The translations under genes and the position numbers were made by a program. A DNA stretch of 7,858 nucleotides from NCBI GenBank assembly GCA_050942615.1, contig JBMNNQ010000058.1:1-7858 (forward strand), given 5' to 3'. This stretch comes from JAAZMI01 sp050942615 (lineage in GTDB: Bacteria; Bacillota; Dethiobacteria; DTU022; UBA8154). The notes under the pieces were generated by a model. The model ran no database searches. It had not been told where the DNA came from and saw nothing but the letters and a program-made list of their open reading frames with translations. Of the stretch, positions 1 through 6,910 are shown one piece after another; position 1 is the stretch's first letter; the number at the start of each line of letters is the position of its first letter.

Positions 1-866
1 TTTTTGGCAATGGCCGCTTTGACTGTTTCGACCGCAGCGGGATCTGCGGAATCAACCTTGTTGATAATGGCGATATCGGCCAGGCGCAGGTTGGTTTCAC
101 CGGGGTGGTAGCCGGTTTCGTGCCCGGCGCGGTGCGGATCCACAATCACAATATACAGATCAGAAAAATAAAAGGACAGATCATTGTTGCCCCCGTCCCA
201 GAGGATGATGTCGGCTTCTGCTTCAGCCAGGCGCAGGATCTTTTCATAATCGACGCCGGCATAGACGGCGATCCCCTGATCGATATGGGGTTCGAATTCT
301 TCTCTTTCTTCAATTGTACACTTATATTTGTCCAAATCTGCGTAACTGGCAAACTTCATGGCTACCTGCTCTTCCAGGTTGCCGTAGGGCATCGGATGGC
401 GGATGACAGCCACTTTTTTACCGGCATCTGCCAGGATTTGGGCGATATAGCGGGTGGTCTGGCTTTTCCCGCCGCCGGTGCGGACTGCGGTGATGGCTAC
501 CACCTTGCGTTGGGAGCGGAGCATGGTTGTCCGGGGCCCCATCAGCCTGAAATCAGCGCCACAGGCTAAAACCAGGGAGGCCTTGTGCATAATATCCTCA
601 TGGGCGAGATCGCTGTAAGCGAAAATCACCTGGTCTACGGCGTGTTTTTCGATAAGTGCCGGCAGCTCCTTTTCTGCATAAATGGGGATGCCCGCCGGGT
701 ATTCTTTTCCAGCCAGCCCGGGGGGATACTGTCTGCCTTCGATATCCGGAATCTGGGCGGCGGTAAAGGCCACCACCCGATAGGCGGGGTTGTGGCGGAA
801 GTAGGTGTTGAAATTGTGAAAATCCCTGCCCGCCGCACCCATAATAATGACTTTATTTACTTTCAT
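1..866 (-). CDS. Cyclic 2,3-diphosphoglycerate synthetase-family P-loop GTPase (partial, C-terminus beyond window)
   Basis: The frame is open for 288 codons from an ATG at 866 and leaves the window at base 1 without a stop, so only the first part of the protein is seen; family members are, from memory, roughly 440-450 residues. An N-terminal segment begins MKVNKVIIMGAAGRDFHNFN. A phosphate-binding loop follows (TAVRTGGGKSQTTR, residues 126-139), then a Walker B-like acidic motif (DGGNND, 224-229) and a guanine-specificity-like NKVD (269-272). This order matches the family named after archaeal cyclic 2,3-diphosphoglycerate synthetase. Most bacterial members have no demonstrated activity, so making cyclic 2,3-diphosphoglycerate is not implied. 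The start is supported by AGGGGTGG five bases upstream. It lies 149 bases behind carB in the same direction and may share its transcript. No signal peptide or membrane segment is visible, so it is likely cytoplasmic. Family call is fairly sure; function is unknown. Confidence 0.85.
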   Translation of the reverse strand, partial: MKVNKVIIMGAAGRDFHNFNTYFRHNPAYRVVAFTAAQIPDIEGRQYPPGLAGKEYPAGIPIYAEKELPALIEKHAVDQVIFAYSDLAHEDIMHKASLVLACGADFRLMGPRTTMLRSQRKVVAITAVRTGGGKSQTTRYIAQILADAGKKVAVIRHPMPYGNLEEQVAMKFASYADLDKYKCTIEEREEFEPHIDQGIAVYAGVDYEKILRLAEAEADIILWDGGNNDLSFYFSDLYIVIVDPHRAGHETGYHPGETNLRLADIAIINKVDSADPAAVETVKAAIAK

Positions 867-964
867 CTCGTCCACCCCTTTTTTCTTTAAGACAGTTCTG
901 TTTGAACCTGCCTCCGCCAATATTTTACCACAGGCTGAAGGGCAGGGCCTACTTTTTTCCGGTA

Positions 965-1010
965 AAAATTTTAAACTGCAAGCTGCAATGCAGCTGCCGG
1001 TTTCAGCCGG
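965..1010 (-). terminator. Weak hairpin pair behind carB, possible partial terminator
   Basis: Just past the carB stop, reading leftward, there is a small CCGG/CCGG hairpin (997-1000 with 1007-1010). It is followed by AGCTGC-ATT-GCAGCT (981-986 with 990-995). A T-rich stretch comes about twelve bases later (five T on the minus strand at 964-968). The stems are short and the T-run is separated from them, so this is not a textbook intrinsic terminator. It may only reduce read-through into the GTPase gene, or be an mRNA-stabilising 3' structure. Confidence 0.3.
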
Positions 1011-1015
1011 TTTTT

Positions 1016-4000
1016 TTATTTCTGCTGCAGAGCCAGATATTCCTGCAGGGAAAGTACGCCGTGGCTGTCACCCTCCTTAAGTTCCTCCAAAATCTTCCCG
1101 GCGGCCAAGGCTGTGTCCAGGGAAGTGAAACAGGGGATATTGTGTTCGGCGGCTGCCCGGCGGATCCGGAAGCCGTCTGTATGGGGCATTTTCCCTTTGG
1201 TCAAGGTGTTGATTACCAGGTTAATTTCCCCGGCATGAATCAGATCCAGAACATGGGGGGAACCTTCACGGATTTTGTTGATGCGTTTTACATCAAAACC
1301 GGCCTCCTCCAAGAAAAGGGCTGTTCCCCGGGTGGCATGAATTTTAAAATCCAGGGCGGCGAGTTTTCGTATCAAGGTGAGCGCCTCTTTTTTATCCTTG
1401 TCGGCCACAGTCACCAGAATGTTGCCGGCGGGGGGCATATTAAAATCTGCAGCCAACAGGGCCTTGTACAGGGCATGGGGCAGCTGCCGGTTCATACCCA
1501 ATACTTCGCCGGTGGATTTCATCTCCGGGCCCAGTGAGGTTTCCAACCGGTAAAGCTTGGCAAAGGAAAATACAGGCGCTTTGATACCGGTGAAAGGTCG
1601 CGGGGCGAGGAGCCCCCCCCGGTAACCCAAAGAGGCGATGGTCTGACCCAAGGAGATCTTGGTGGCCAGGTTGATAATCGGCACGCCGGTGATCTTGCTC
1701 AGAAAGGGGACTGTCCGGCTGGAGCGGGGGTTGACTTCAATAACGTACAGAATATCGTTGTGGTAAACGTATTGTATGTTCAGGCAGCCCTTGATTTGCA
1801 AGGCCAAGGCCAGCTTGGTTGTATAGGAAACCAGCTTCTGCTGCAGTGCCGGTGAAACGTTGAGCGGGGGGTAGACAGCGATGCTGTCTCCGGAGTGAAT
1901 ACCCGCTTTTTCGATATGTTCCATGATCCCGGGGATCAGGCATTCCCGGCCGTCGGCAATGGCGTCCGTTTCCAGTTCGATACCTCTGATGTACTGGTCG
2001 ATCAACACCGGGTGATGGGGTGAAACATTGACCGCTGAGGTCATATATGCCCGCAGGTCCCTGCTGTTGTAGACGATCTCCATAGCCCTGCCGCCCAGAA
2101 CATAGGAGGGGCGGACCAGGACCGGGTAACCGATTTCCCGGGCAATTCTTTCCGCATGGTCTACAGTGATGGCCGTCCCCCCGCGGGGGCGGGGGATATT
2201 TAGTTTCTCCAGCAGGGCATCAAAGCGGCGCCGGTTTTCTGCGGCATCAATATCTTCCACGGTGGTGCCGATAATTTCAACCCCCGCCTCAACCAGGGGT
2301 TCGGCCAGGTTAATGGCGGTCTGGCCGCCGAATTGAACTACAGCCCCCTGGGGTTTTTCGGCCTCAATGACGTTGAGGACGTCTTCCAGGACAAGGGGTT
2401 CAAAGTAAAGGCGATCCGAGGTATCAAAGTCGGTGCTGACCGTTTCCGGGTTGTTGTTGATAAAGATCGACTCCAGGCCTTCTTCCCGCAGGGCCCAGGC
2501 AGCGTGGACAGAACAGTAATCAAATTCTATGCCCTGCCCGATGCGGATGGGCCCTGCACCCAGGACGACAACTTTTTTATTGGCCGTGGGCCGGACTTCA
2601 TTTTCCTGTTCATAGGTAGAATAATAGTAGGGGGTTTCCGCCTCAAATTCGGCAGCGCAGGTATCAACCATTTTATAAACCGGCTGCAGGCCGTGCTGCT
2701 GCCTCAGGGCGCGGATTTCTTTTTCTGTGGCCCCGATTAGTTCAGCCAGGGCCTGATCGGCAAAACCCGCGTATTTGGCATTGAACAGCAGGTCCTTGGA
2801 TAAATTTTCTTTGCTGCAGGTTTTAAGCTTATTTTCCAGTTCGATGATGGTTTTAATCTGGTGCAGAAAAAAAAGATCTATTTTGGTCAGGTGGTTGATT
2901 TCCACCGGGGTAATACCCCGGCGCAGGGCTTCCGCAACAGCAAAAAGGCGTCGATCGGTGGGGGCAGAGAGTTCTTTTCTCAAGGCGCCGGCAGTCATCT
3001 GCTTCAGTTCCGGCAGTTCCAGATGAAAAAGATCAATTTCCAACGAGCGGACTGCTTTCAGCAGGGCTTCCGTAAAGGAACGGCCCAGGGCCATTACCTC
3101 GCCGGTTGATTTCATCTGTGTTCCCAATTGGCGTTCGGCCTGGGCAAATTTATCGAAGGGCCAGCGGGGGAATTTTACCACGCAATAGTCCAGGGAGGGT
3201 TCAAAACAGGCCCATGTCTGGCCGGTAACCGAATTTCTGATTTCATCCAACTGCAGCCCGATCGCTATTTTGCTGGCCACCTTGGCAATGGGATAACCGG
3301 TGGCTTTGGAGGCCAAGGCGCTGGAACGGCTGACCCGGGGGTTGACCTCGATGACATAATACTGAAAACTTTCAGGATCGAGGCCAAACTGGACATTGCA
3401 GCCCCCTTCGATCCCCAGGGCCTGAATAATTTTCAAAGAAGCCCGGCGCAGCATACCGTATTCCCGGCTGCTGAGGGTCAGGGCCGGCGCCACCACGATG
3501 CTGTCCCCGGTATGGATGCCCATGGGATCGATGTTTTCCATGCTGCAGATGGTGATGCAGTTGCCGACACGATCCCGCATTACTTCGAATTCCACCTCTT
3601 TCCAGCCGGCCACGCTTTTTTCGATCAGCAGCTGGTGGATGGGGCTGTTTTTCAGGCCGCGGCGGGCCACTTCCTGCAGTTCAGCTGCGTCCCGGGCCAT
3701 GCCGCCGCCGGTACCGCCCAGGGTATAGGCAGGCCGCACAATGACCGGGTAACCGATTTTTGCGGCTAACTGCAAGGCGTTTTCCAGGCCGGTGACAATG
3801 CCGCTGGGGGGTACCGGTTCTTCGATCTCCTGCATGACCTGTTTAAATTTTTCCCGGTCCTCCGCTTTTTCTATCGCTTCCAAGGATGTTCCCAAAAGCC
3901 TGACCCCCAGGCGTTTCAAAACGCCCTGTCGGGCTACTTCCAGGGTGACGTTCAAACCAACTTGGCCGCCCAGGGTGGGCAAAAGGCCGTCGGGCTTTTC

Positions 4001-4240
4001 CCTTTCCAAAACCTGGGCAATAAATTTGGGGGTGAGCGGTTCCAGGTAGACACGATCAGCCATATTGGTATCGGTCATAATGGTGGCCGGGTTGCTGTTT
4101 ACCAGGATCACTTCCAGGCCTTCATCTTTCAGGGCACGGCAGGCCTGGGAACCTGCATAATCAAATTCAGCAGCCTGGCCGATCACAATGGGGCCCGAAC
4201 CGATCACCATAATTTTCTTAATTTGTAAATCACGGGGCAT
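1016..4240 (-). CDS. carB: Carbamoyl-phosphate synthase large subunit
   Basis: Makes carbamoyl phosphate from bicarbonate, two ATP and ammonia, for pyrimidine and arginine synthesis. The 1074 residues match the usual length of about 1,070. In order they hold an N-terminal carboxyphosphate ATP-grasp unit (IGSGPIVIGQAAEFDY near the start, RPAYTLGGTGGG at 169-180), an oligomerisation region, a second carbamoyl-phosphate ATP-grasp unit (GAGPIRIGQGIEFDY, later RPSYVLGGRAMEIV) and a C-terminal MGS-like allosteric domain. In the first unit R129 and R169 fall at the E. coli positions. The allosteric domain keeps Thr970 and Thr973 (HATRGT) and a downstream NKIREG, residues that in E. coli bind the nucleotide effector phosphate. 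I chose ATG 4240 over the in-frame TTG at 4246: it gives the typical MPRD..IKK start and lies 10 bases from AGAGGT, against only 4 for TTG. It is 31 bases after carA in one operon. Unlike its partner, it shows no visible decay. Confidence 0.97.
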   Translation of the reverse strand: MPRDLQIKKIMVIGSGPIVIGQAAEFDYAGSQACRALKDEGLEVILVNSNPATIMTDTNMADRVYLEPLTPKFIAQVLEREKPDGLLPTLGGQVGLNVTLEVARQGVLKRLGVRLLGTSLEAIEKAEDREKFKQVMQEIEEPVPPSGIVTGLENALQLAAKIGYPVIVRPAYTLGGTGGGMARDAAELQEVARRGLKNSPIHQLLIEKSVAGWKEVEFEVMRDRVGNCITICSMENIDPMGIHTGDSIVVAPALTLSSREYGMLRRASLKIIQALGIEGGCNVQFGLDPESFQYYVIEVNPRVSRSSALASKATGYPIAKVASKIAIGLQLDEIRNSVTGQTWACFEPSLDYCVVKFPRWPFDKFAQAERQLGTQMKSTGEVMALGRSFTEALLKAVRSLEIDLFHLELPELKQMTAGALRKELSAPTDRRLFAVAEALRRGITPVEINHLTKIDLFFLHQIKTIIELENKLKTCSKENLSKDLLFNAKYAGFADQALAELIGATEKEIRALRQQHGLQPVYKMVDTCAAEFEAETPYYYSTYEQENEVRPTANKKVVVLGAGPIRIGQGIEFDYCSVHAAWALREEGLESIFINNNPETVSTDFDTSDRLYFEPLVLEDVLNVIEAEKPQGAVVQFGGQTAINLAEPLVEAGVEIIGTTVEDIDAAENRRRFDALLEKLNIPRPRGGTAITVDHAERIAREIGYPVLVRPSYVLGGRAMEIVYNSRDLRAYMTSAVNVSPHHPVLIDQYIRGIELETDAIADGRECLIPGIMEHIEKAGIHSGDSIAVYPPLNVSPALQQKLVSYTTKLALALQIKGCLNIQYVYHNDILYVIEVNPRSSRTVPFLSKITGVPIINLATKISLGQTIASLGYRGGLLAPRPFTGIKAPVFSFAKLYRLETSLGPEMKSTGEVLGMNRQLPHALYKALLAADFNMPPAGNILVTVADKDKKEALTLIRKLAALDFKIHATRGTALFLEEAGFDVKRINKIREGSPHVLDLIHAGEINLVINTLTKGKMPHTDGFRIRRAAAEHNIPCFTSLDTALAAGKILEELKEGDSHGVLSLQEYLALQQK

Positions 4241-4271
4241 GGTCAACTACACCTCTTTGAGACTAATAGTT

Positions 4272-5360
4272 TTAAAGAGCCGGAACCGGCAGGTATTTAC
4301 CAAAAAGACTAAAGGGATGTTCGGGTGCGGTTACTTCGGCAAGAACTTGCGGCGTGTGCTGTATAGTAATTACCTTTAGTTTTTTACTTGCAAACCCCTC
4401 CACTGTTTCGTCATGCAGGTGGCGGTGGGTTACGGCCAGGCCGGCCGGCAGGCTGTTTTCAGCGACTGCATAGCCGTGGTTTTGGACGGTAATCTGCACG
4501 CGCCCCGTCTGCAGATCCCTGACCGGGTGGTTGCTGCCGCGGTGGCCAAATTTAAGCTTGCAGGTTTTACCTCCCAGGGCCAAGGCAGTAACCAGATGGC
4601 CCAGGCCGAGGCCAAGAAGAGGGACTTTGCCCGCCAGTTCCTGCACGACTTTAATGGCGGCCCCCGCCTGCCGCGGATCACCGGGGCCGCCGGCCAGGAC
4701 CAGCCCGTCCGGTTTAAGACCCATGATTTCCCGGGTATCAAGCCCGGCCGGGACCACGGTCAGGCGGTATCCCCTTTGGTACAGCAGGTGCGGCAGCGAC
4801 AGCTGCAGGCCCAAATCCAAAATAACAAGGTGGGGGCCGCTGTGGTCATAGCGGCATATCCTTGGAGTGGTAACCACAGAAACCAGATCCAGGTTGGAAA
4901 GGAGGGGCGCTTTCCTTATTTTTTTCAAAAGGATCTTTGCAGGTGTATCTGCCGTAGTGATAATTCCCCGCAGGCTGCCTTTTTCCCTGATTAACCGTGC
5001 CAGGGCCCGGGTGTCGACGCCGTCCATGGCGATGATGTTTTGTTCCTGCAGGTAATCCCCCAAGGTTTTTACCGCCCGCCAGTTGTTGGGTGCCGGGCAG
5101 ATTTCGCGCGCAACAAAGCCCCTTAGAAAGGGGCTGCGGGAGGCAAAATCTTCTTCGTTAATACCATAATTGCCTACTAGGGGGAAGGTCATCGTTAAGA
5201 TATGGCCGCAGGAGGCGGGGTCTGTGATAATTTCCTGGTAGCCGATCATGCTTGTGTTAAAAACAACTTCGCCCCAGGCTTCGCCCCCGGCTCCCCGGGA
5301 AGTGCCTTTAAAAAGGGAACCGTCTTCCAGGACGAGCCTGGCTTCCATGTTTGCACACAT
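4272..5360 (-). CDS. carA: Carbamoyl-phosphate synthase small subunit with catalytic triad lost (glutaminase-dead)
   Basis: The 362 residues have normal family length and architecture: an N-terminal CPSase small-chain domain (about 5-140, with MIGYQEIITDP and GNYGIN) and a C-terminal class I glutamine amidotransferase domain (about 177-350). In active members this domain hydrolyses glutamine and sends ammonia through a tunnel to CarB. Here the nucleophile elbow GICLGHQ reads GLGLGHL, so the catalytic Cys is Gly252 (codon GGC at 4605-4607) and the following Gln is Leu256. The VQYHPE motif reads IQHTPQ, so the catalytic His is Thr336 and the Glu is Gln338. NGPGDP has become GGPGDP (224-229). 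Non-catalytic motifs such as KLKFGHRGSNHPV (268-280) and QNHGYAV remain, and the frame has no break, so this looks like a maintained, repurposed subunit. It should bind CarB but not use glutamine. ATG 5360 sits 7 bases from AGGAGG; ATG 5348 is an alternative. Expression is probably PyrR-controlled. Confidence 0.95.
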   Translation of the reverse strand: MCANMEARLVLEDGSLFKGTSRGAGGEAWGEVVFNTSMIGYQEIITDPASCGHILTMTFPLVGNYGINEEDFASRSPFLRGFVAREICPAPNNWRAVKTLGDYLQEQNIIAMDGVDTRALARLIREKGSLRGIITTADTPAKILLKKIRKAPLLSNLDLVSVVTTPRICRYDHSGPHLVILDLGLQLSLPHLLYQRGYRLTVVPAGLDTREIMGLKPDGLVLAGGPGDPRQAGAAIKVVQELAGKVPLLGLGLGHLVTALALGGKTCKLKFGHRGSNHPVRDLQTGRVQITVQNHGYAVAENSLPAGLAVTHRHLHDETVEGFASKKLKVITIQHTPQVLAEVTAPEHPFSLFGKYLPVPAL

Positions 5361-5361
5361 T

Positions 5362-5398
5362 AAAAAACCTCCTGACGCCGGAGCCGGCCCAGGAGGTT
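5362..5398 (-). terminator. PyrR-type attenuator terminator overlapping the carA ribosome binding site
   Basis: On the minus strand AACCTCCTG (5390-5398) pairs perfectly over nine bases with CAGGAGGTT (5366-5374). The loop can form an extra GCCG/CGGC stem, and a run of six T (5362-5367) follows at once. This is a good intrinsic terminator. Its 3' arm contains AGGAGG (5368-5373), the Shine-Dalgarno sequence of carA, seven bases from the ATG. Formation of the hairpin would therefore both end transcription and hide the ribosome binding site. Confidence 0.85.
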
Positions 5399-5434
5399 AA
5401 AAGCCACCATTACATACGTAACCTATTAACTCCT
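5391..5434 (-). promoter_or_regulatory. Predicted antiterminator stem of the carA leader
   Basis: AGGAGTTAA (minus strand, 5426-5434) can pair with TTAACCTCCT (5391-5400) with one bulged C. A second possible partner is AGGTTA at 5419-5424, which is perfectly complementary to TAACCT at 5394-5399. Either pairing uses the 5' arm of the terminator, so the two structures exclude each other. The upstream strand begins directly after the PyrR loop, the standard geometry of pyr attenuators. The pairing is read by eye, without an energy calculation. Confidence 0.6.
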
Positions 5435-5436
5435 TT

Positions 5437-5454
5437 CCAGCCTCTCCGGACTGG
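5437..5454 (-). promoter_or_regulatory. PyrR-binding RNA hairpin (anti-antiterminator)
   Basis: The carA leader contains CCAGTCCGGAGAGGCTGG on the minus strand. The CCAG/CTGG ends pair, and the internal TCCGGAGAGG closely matches the conserved PyrR loop of Bacillus pyr leaders (TCCAGAGAGG). With uridine nucleotides bound, PyrR stabilises this hairpin, which prevents the antiterminator and lets the downstream terminator form. It lies about 20 bases after the expected transcription start and about 38 bases ahead of the terminator. This places carAB in pyrimidine control. Confidence 0.88.
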
Positions 5455-5481
5455 TTTAAAGGATCTTATTGCGTTCGTCTT

Positions 5482-5510
5482 ATTTTAGCAATTGCCGGTG
5501 GGGATGTCAA
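5482..5510 (-). promoter_or_regulatory. Sigma-A-type promoter of the carAB unit
   Basis: On the minus strand a perfect -35 TTGACA (5505-5510) is separated by exactly 17 bases from TAAAAT (5482-5487), one mismatch from the consensus -10. Transcription would start near 5475, giving a leader of about 115 bases that contains the PyrR loop, antiterminator and terminator in the expected order. This strongly suggests the main promoter of carA and carB, and perhaps also of the downstream GTPase gene. Confidence 0.85.
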
Positions 5511-5678
5511 CAAAATATGTGCCCCAAAAGATTTATTTCCCCCGGTATAATTATATGATAAGATGTTAAAGGGCTGTGCAGCCCGGCCTGGACACATTTT
5601 TATTATTTTTTACCTTTGGTTCTAAAATATTTTGTTCTAAATTTAAACTGCAAAAAGTATTTTTTCCGGGGTGGTTTG
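5511..5678. other. Divergent intergenic region between the carA promoter and the plus-strand cluster
   Basis: This AT-rich stretch completes the gap of 318 bases between the two divergent genes. It holds a consensus TATAAT at 5546-5551 on the plus strand, but no recognisable -35 at 16-18 bases upstream. A short hairpin GGGCTGTGCAGCCC (5571-5584) follows, then T-rich sequence. A second -10-like TAAAAT lies at 5623-5628 with only a poor -35 (TTATTA, 5600-5605). The promoter of the plus-strand cluster is probably in here, but I cannot fix it. The ribosome binding site GGGGTGG at 5669-5675 serves the gene at 5679. Confidence 0.4.
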
Positions 5679-6110
5679 ATGATCCAGCTCTTTGGGGACG
5701 AAATCGGCAAGCAGTTACAGTATATTCTGGAGGAATCTAACCAAAGGCTGCGCCTTTTTGCAATCGGTGCCCGGGATTCATCCCTGCAGTCCTGGGTTTT
5801 GGGTAAGCGGCTGGCGGAAATCCTTTTCAAAAGTTATGCCTGTGAGGTTGAATGGGAAAGGGAAGAAATTTTTGGCCTTTGGATGCTCTATGTGCCCCAA
5901 CTTGATCTTTGGGGAACCGGGGATACTAAGGAAGAAGCTGTGGAAGATCTGATTGCGGCAGCAGAAGACTACCGGGAGGTTTACCTGCAGTGCATTTCTT
6001 TTTATTTAAGCGCCGGGCGTGAAAAACACCTTCCCTACGTGCTGCGTCTGGCGTTGGCCGGAGGCGACAGGGAAAAGATAAAAACATTTTTGGGATTACA
6101 TCGGGAGTGA
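5679..6110 (+). CDS. Uncharacterised 143-residue protein with a HicB-like segment
   Basis: I do not recognise a named family for the whole protein. Residues 53-100 run through short beta-like stretches (CEVEWEREEIFGLWMLYVPQLDLWG) into GDTKEEAVEDLIAAAEDY. The pattern 'P-x-L-x-x-x-G-x-T-x-E-E-A' followed by a helix is typical of the HicB / partial RNase H-like antitoxin fold. The N-terminal 50 residues look helical and the C-terminus (about 102-143) is a helix rich in Leu, Arg and Lys. No HicA-like or RelE-like toxin gene adjoins it, so a toxin-antitoxin role is not shown. ATG 5679 follows GGGGTGG with a short spacer; an upstream in-frame TTG (5616) would add a Phe/Lys-rich stretch without a ribosome site and is less likely. 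It is the first gene of a plus-strand cluster, 25 bases before the TtcA-like gene. No membrane segment is evident. Confidence 0.75.
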   Translation: MIQLFGDEIGKQLQYILEESNQRLRLFAIGARDSSLQSWVLGKRLAEILFKSYACEVEWEREEIFGLWMLYVPQLDLWGTGDTKEEAVEDLIAAAEDYREVYLQCISFYLSAGREKHLPYVLRLALAGGDREKIKTFLGLHRE

Positions 6111-6135
6111 CATAAATAGAAAGGCCGGGTATAAA

Positions 6136-6849
6136 TTGAACCGCCTTGCATGCAAACGGTTGTTTGCTACAGTAAAAAGAACCATGCTTAAATATGCGAT
6201 GCTGCAGGCAGGGGAGCGAGTGGCCCTGGGTGTTTCCGGAGGCCGGGACAGCAGTGCCCTGCTGTACATCTTTTCCCGGCTACAGTCGCAGGTCCCTTTT
6301 AAATTTTATCTGCAGGCTGTTTATATCGATCTGGGCTGGGAAATGGACACCTCCCCTTTGGAAGACCTCTGTTCCCGGCTGCAGGTACCGTTGCATCACG
6401 AAAAAACTTTGATTAGGAAAATTGTTTTTGATAAACGCCGGGAAAAGAATCCTTGTTCCCTGTGTGCAAAACTGCGGCGGGGAGCCCTGCACCAGGCCGC
6501 CCGGGGTTTAGGTTGCAACCGGGTGGCCTTGGGGCACCATCTGGACGATCTGCTCCAGACCTTTTTTTTAAACTTTATTTTTACAGGGAGAATGAAAACC
6601 TTCAAACCCACAACTTATCTTGATCGGCGTGATCTTTACTTAATCCGGCCGCTAATTTATCTGCCCCAAAAAACACTTTCTGCTTTGGCCCGGCAAGAAA
6701 ACCTGCCGGTAATTAAAAATACCTGCCCTGTAGCCGGGGAAACAAAAAGACAGGAAATGAAGGAATTGATAGACTGTATGGTGGCCCGTTATCCTTTTTT
6801 TTATGACAGGTTTATTACGGCGCTGGAAAAAAGCGATTTTTGGCCTTAA
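6136..6849 (+). CDS. TtcA-family PP-loop ATPase (tRNA 2-thiocytidine synthetase-like)
   Basis: The 237-residue protein belongs to the TtcA/TilS group of ATP pyrophosphatases, which adenylate a tRNA base; TtcA then thiolates cytidine 32 of tRNA using a bound iron-sulfur cluster. The PP-loop is SGGRDSS (34-40). A paired Cys motif CSLC (107-110, followed by AKLRRG) and a third Cys at 197 (NTCP) are in the places that hold the cluster in TtcA. GHHLDDLLQT (133-142) and the IRPLIYLP stretch (170-177) are also typical. It is shorter than E. coli TtcA (about 310 residues), as in the compact clostridial form. The start is TTG 6136: it gives the usual lead-in before the PP-loop, though its ribosome site (AAAGG about eleven bases away) is modest; ATG 6184 would cut the N-terminus to a few residues. 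Family call is firm. The exact tRNA target is unproven, so no gene symbol is given. Confidence 0.88.
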   Translation: MNRLACKRLFATVKRTMLKYAMLQAGERVALGVSGGRDSSALLYIFSRLQSQVPFKFYLQAVYIDLGWEMDTSPLEDLCSRLQVPLHHEKTLIRKIVFDKRREKNPCSLCAKLRRGALHQAARGLGCNRVALGHHLDDLLQTFFLNFIFTGRMKTFKPTTYLDRRDLYLIRPLIYLPQKTLSALARQENLPVIKNTCPVAGETKRQEMKELIDCMVARYPFFYDRFITALEKSDFWP

Positions 6850-6885
6850 TTGCAGCTTCCCCGGCCGGTATGGCGGGGGTAAAAA

Positions 6886-6910
6886 TTAAACAAGGTTAAA
6901 CATAGTTTAA
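6886..6910. repeat. Triple TTAAAC half-site array ahead of nadE, possible operator
   Basis: Upstream of nadE the plus strand has TTAAAC (6886-6891), TTAAAC (6896-6901) and the inverse GTTTAA (6905-6910). The last two form a perfect six-base inverted repeat with a three-base centre. An AT-rich -10-like TATATA (6912-6917) follows immediately. The arrangement suggests a regulator binding site over a promoter, but AT-rich sequence can do this by chance and I cannot match it to a known NAD regulator motif. Confidence 0.35.

Noticed and set aside
105..569. Plus-strand open frame opposite the GTPase gene
   Set aside because: The minus strand carries recognisable P-loop, DGGNND and NKVD motifs; the plus-strand product matches nothing.
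3128..3769. Long open frame of 213 codons on the plus strand inside carB
   Set aside because: It is antisense to strongly conserved carB sequence, has no family resemblance, and is typical of the shadow frames opposite a GC-rich coding region. Similar plus-strand frames at 902-1537 and 4413-4994 were rejected for the same reason.
4272..5360. carA as a decayed pseudogene
   Set aside because: The frame is uninterrupted at normal length, with a good ribosome site, promoter and PyrR leader, and the non-catalytic motifs are conserved. Loss is concentrated at the glutamine-hydrolysis site.
5546..5551. TATAAT as the definite promoter of the plus-strand cluster
   Set aside because: The -10 matches consensus but no -35 or extended -10 is visible at the right distance, so it is only mentioned as a possibility.
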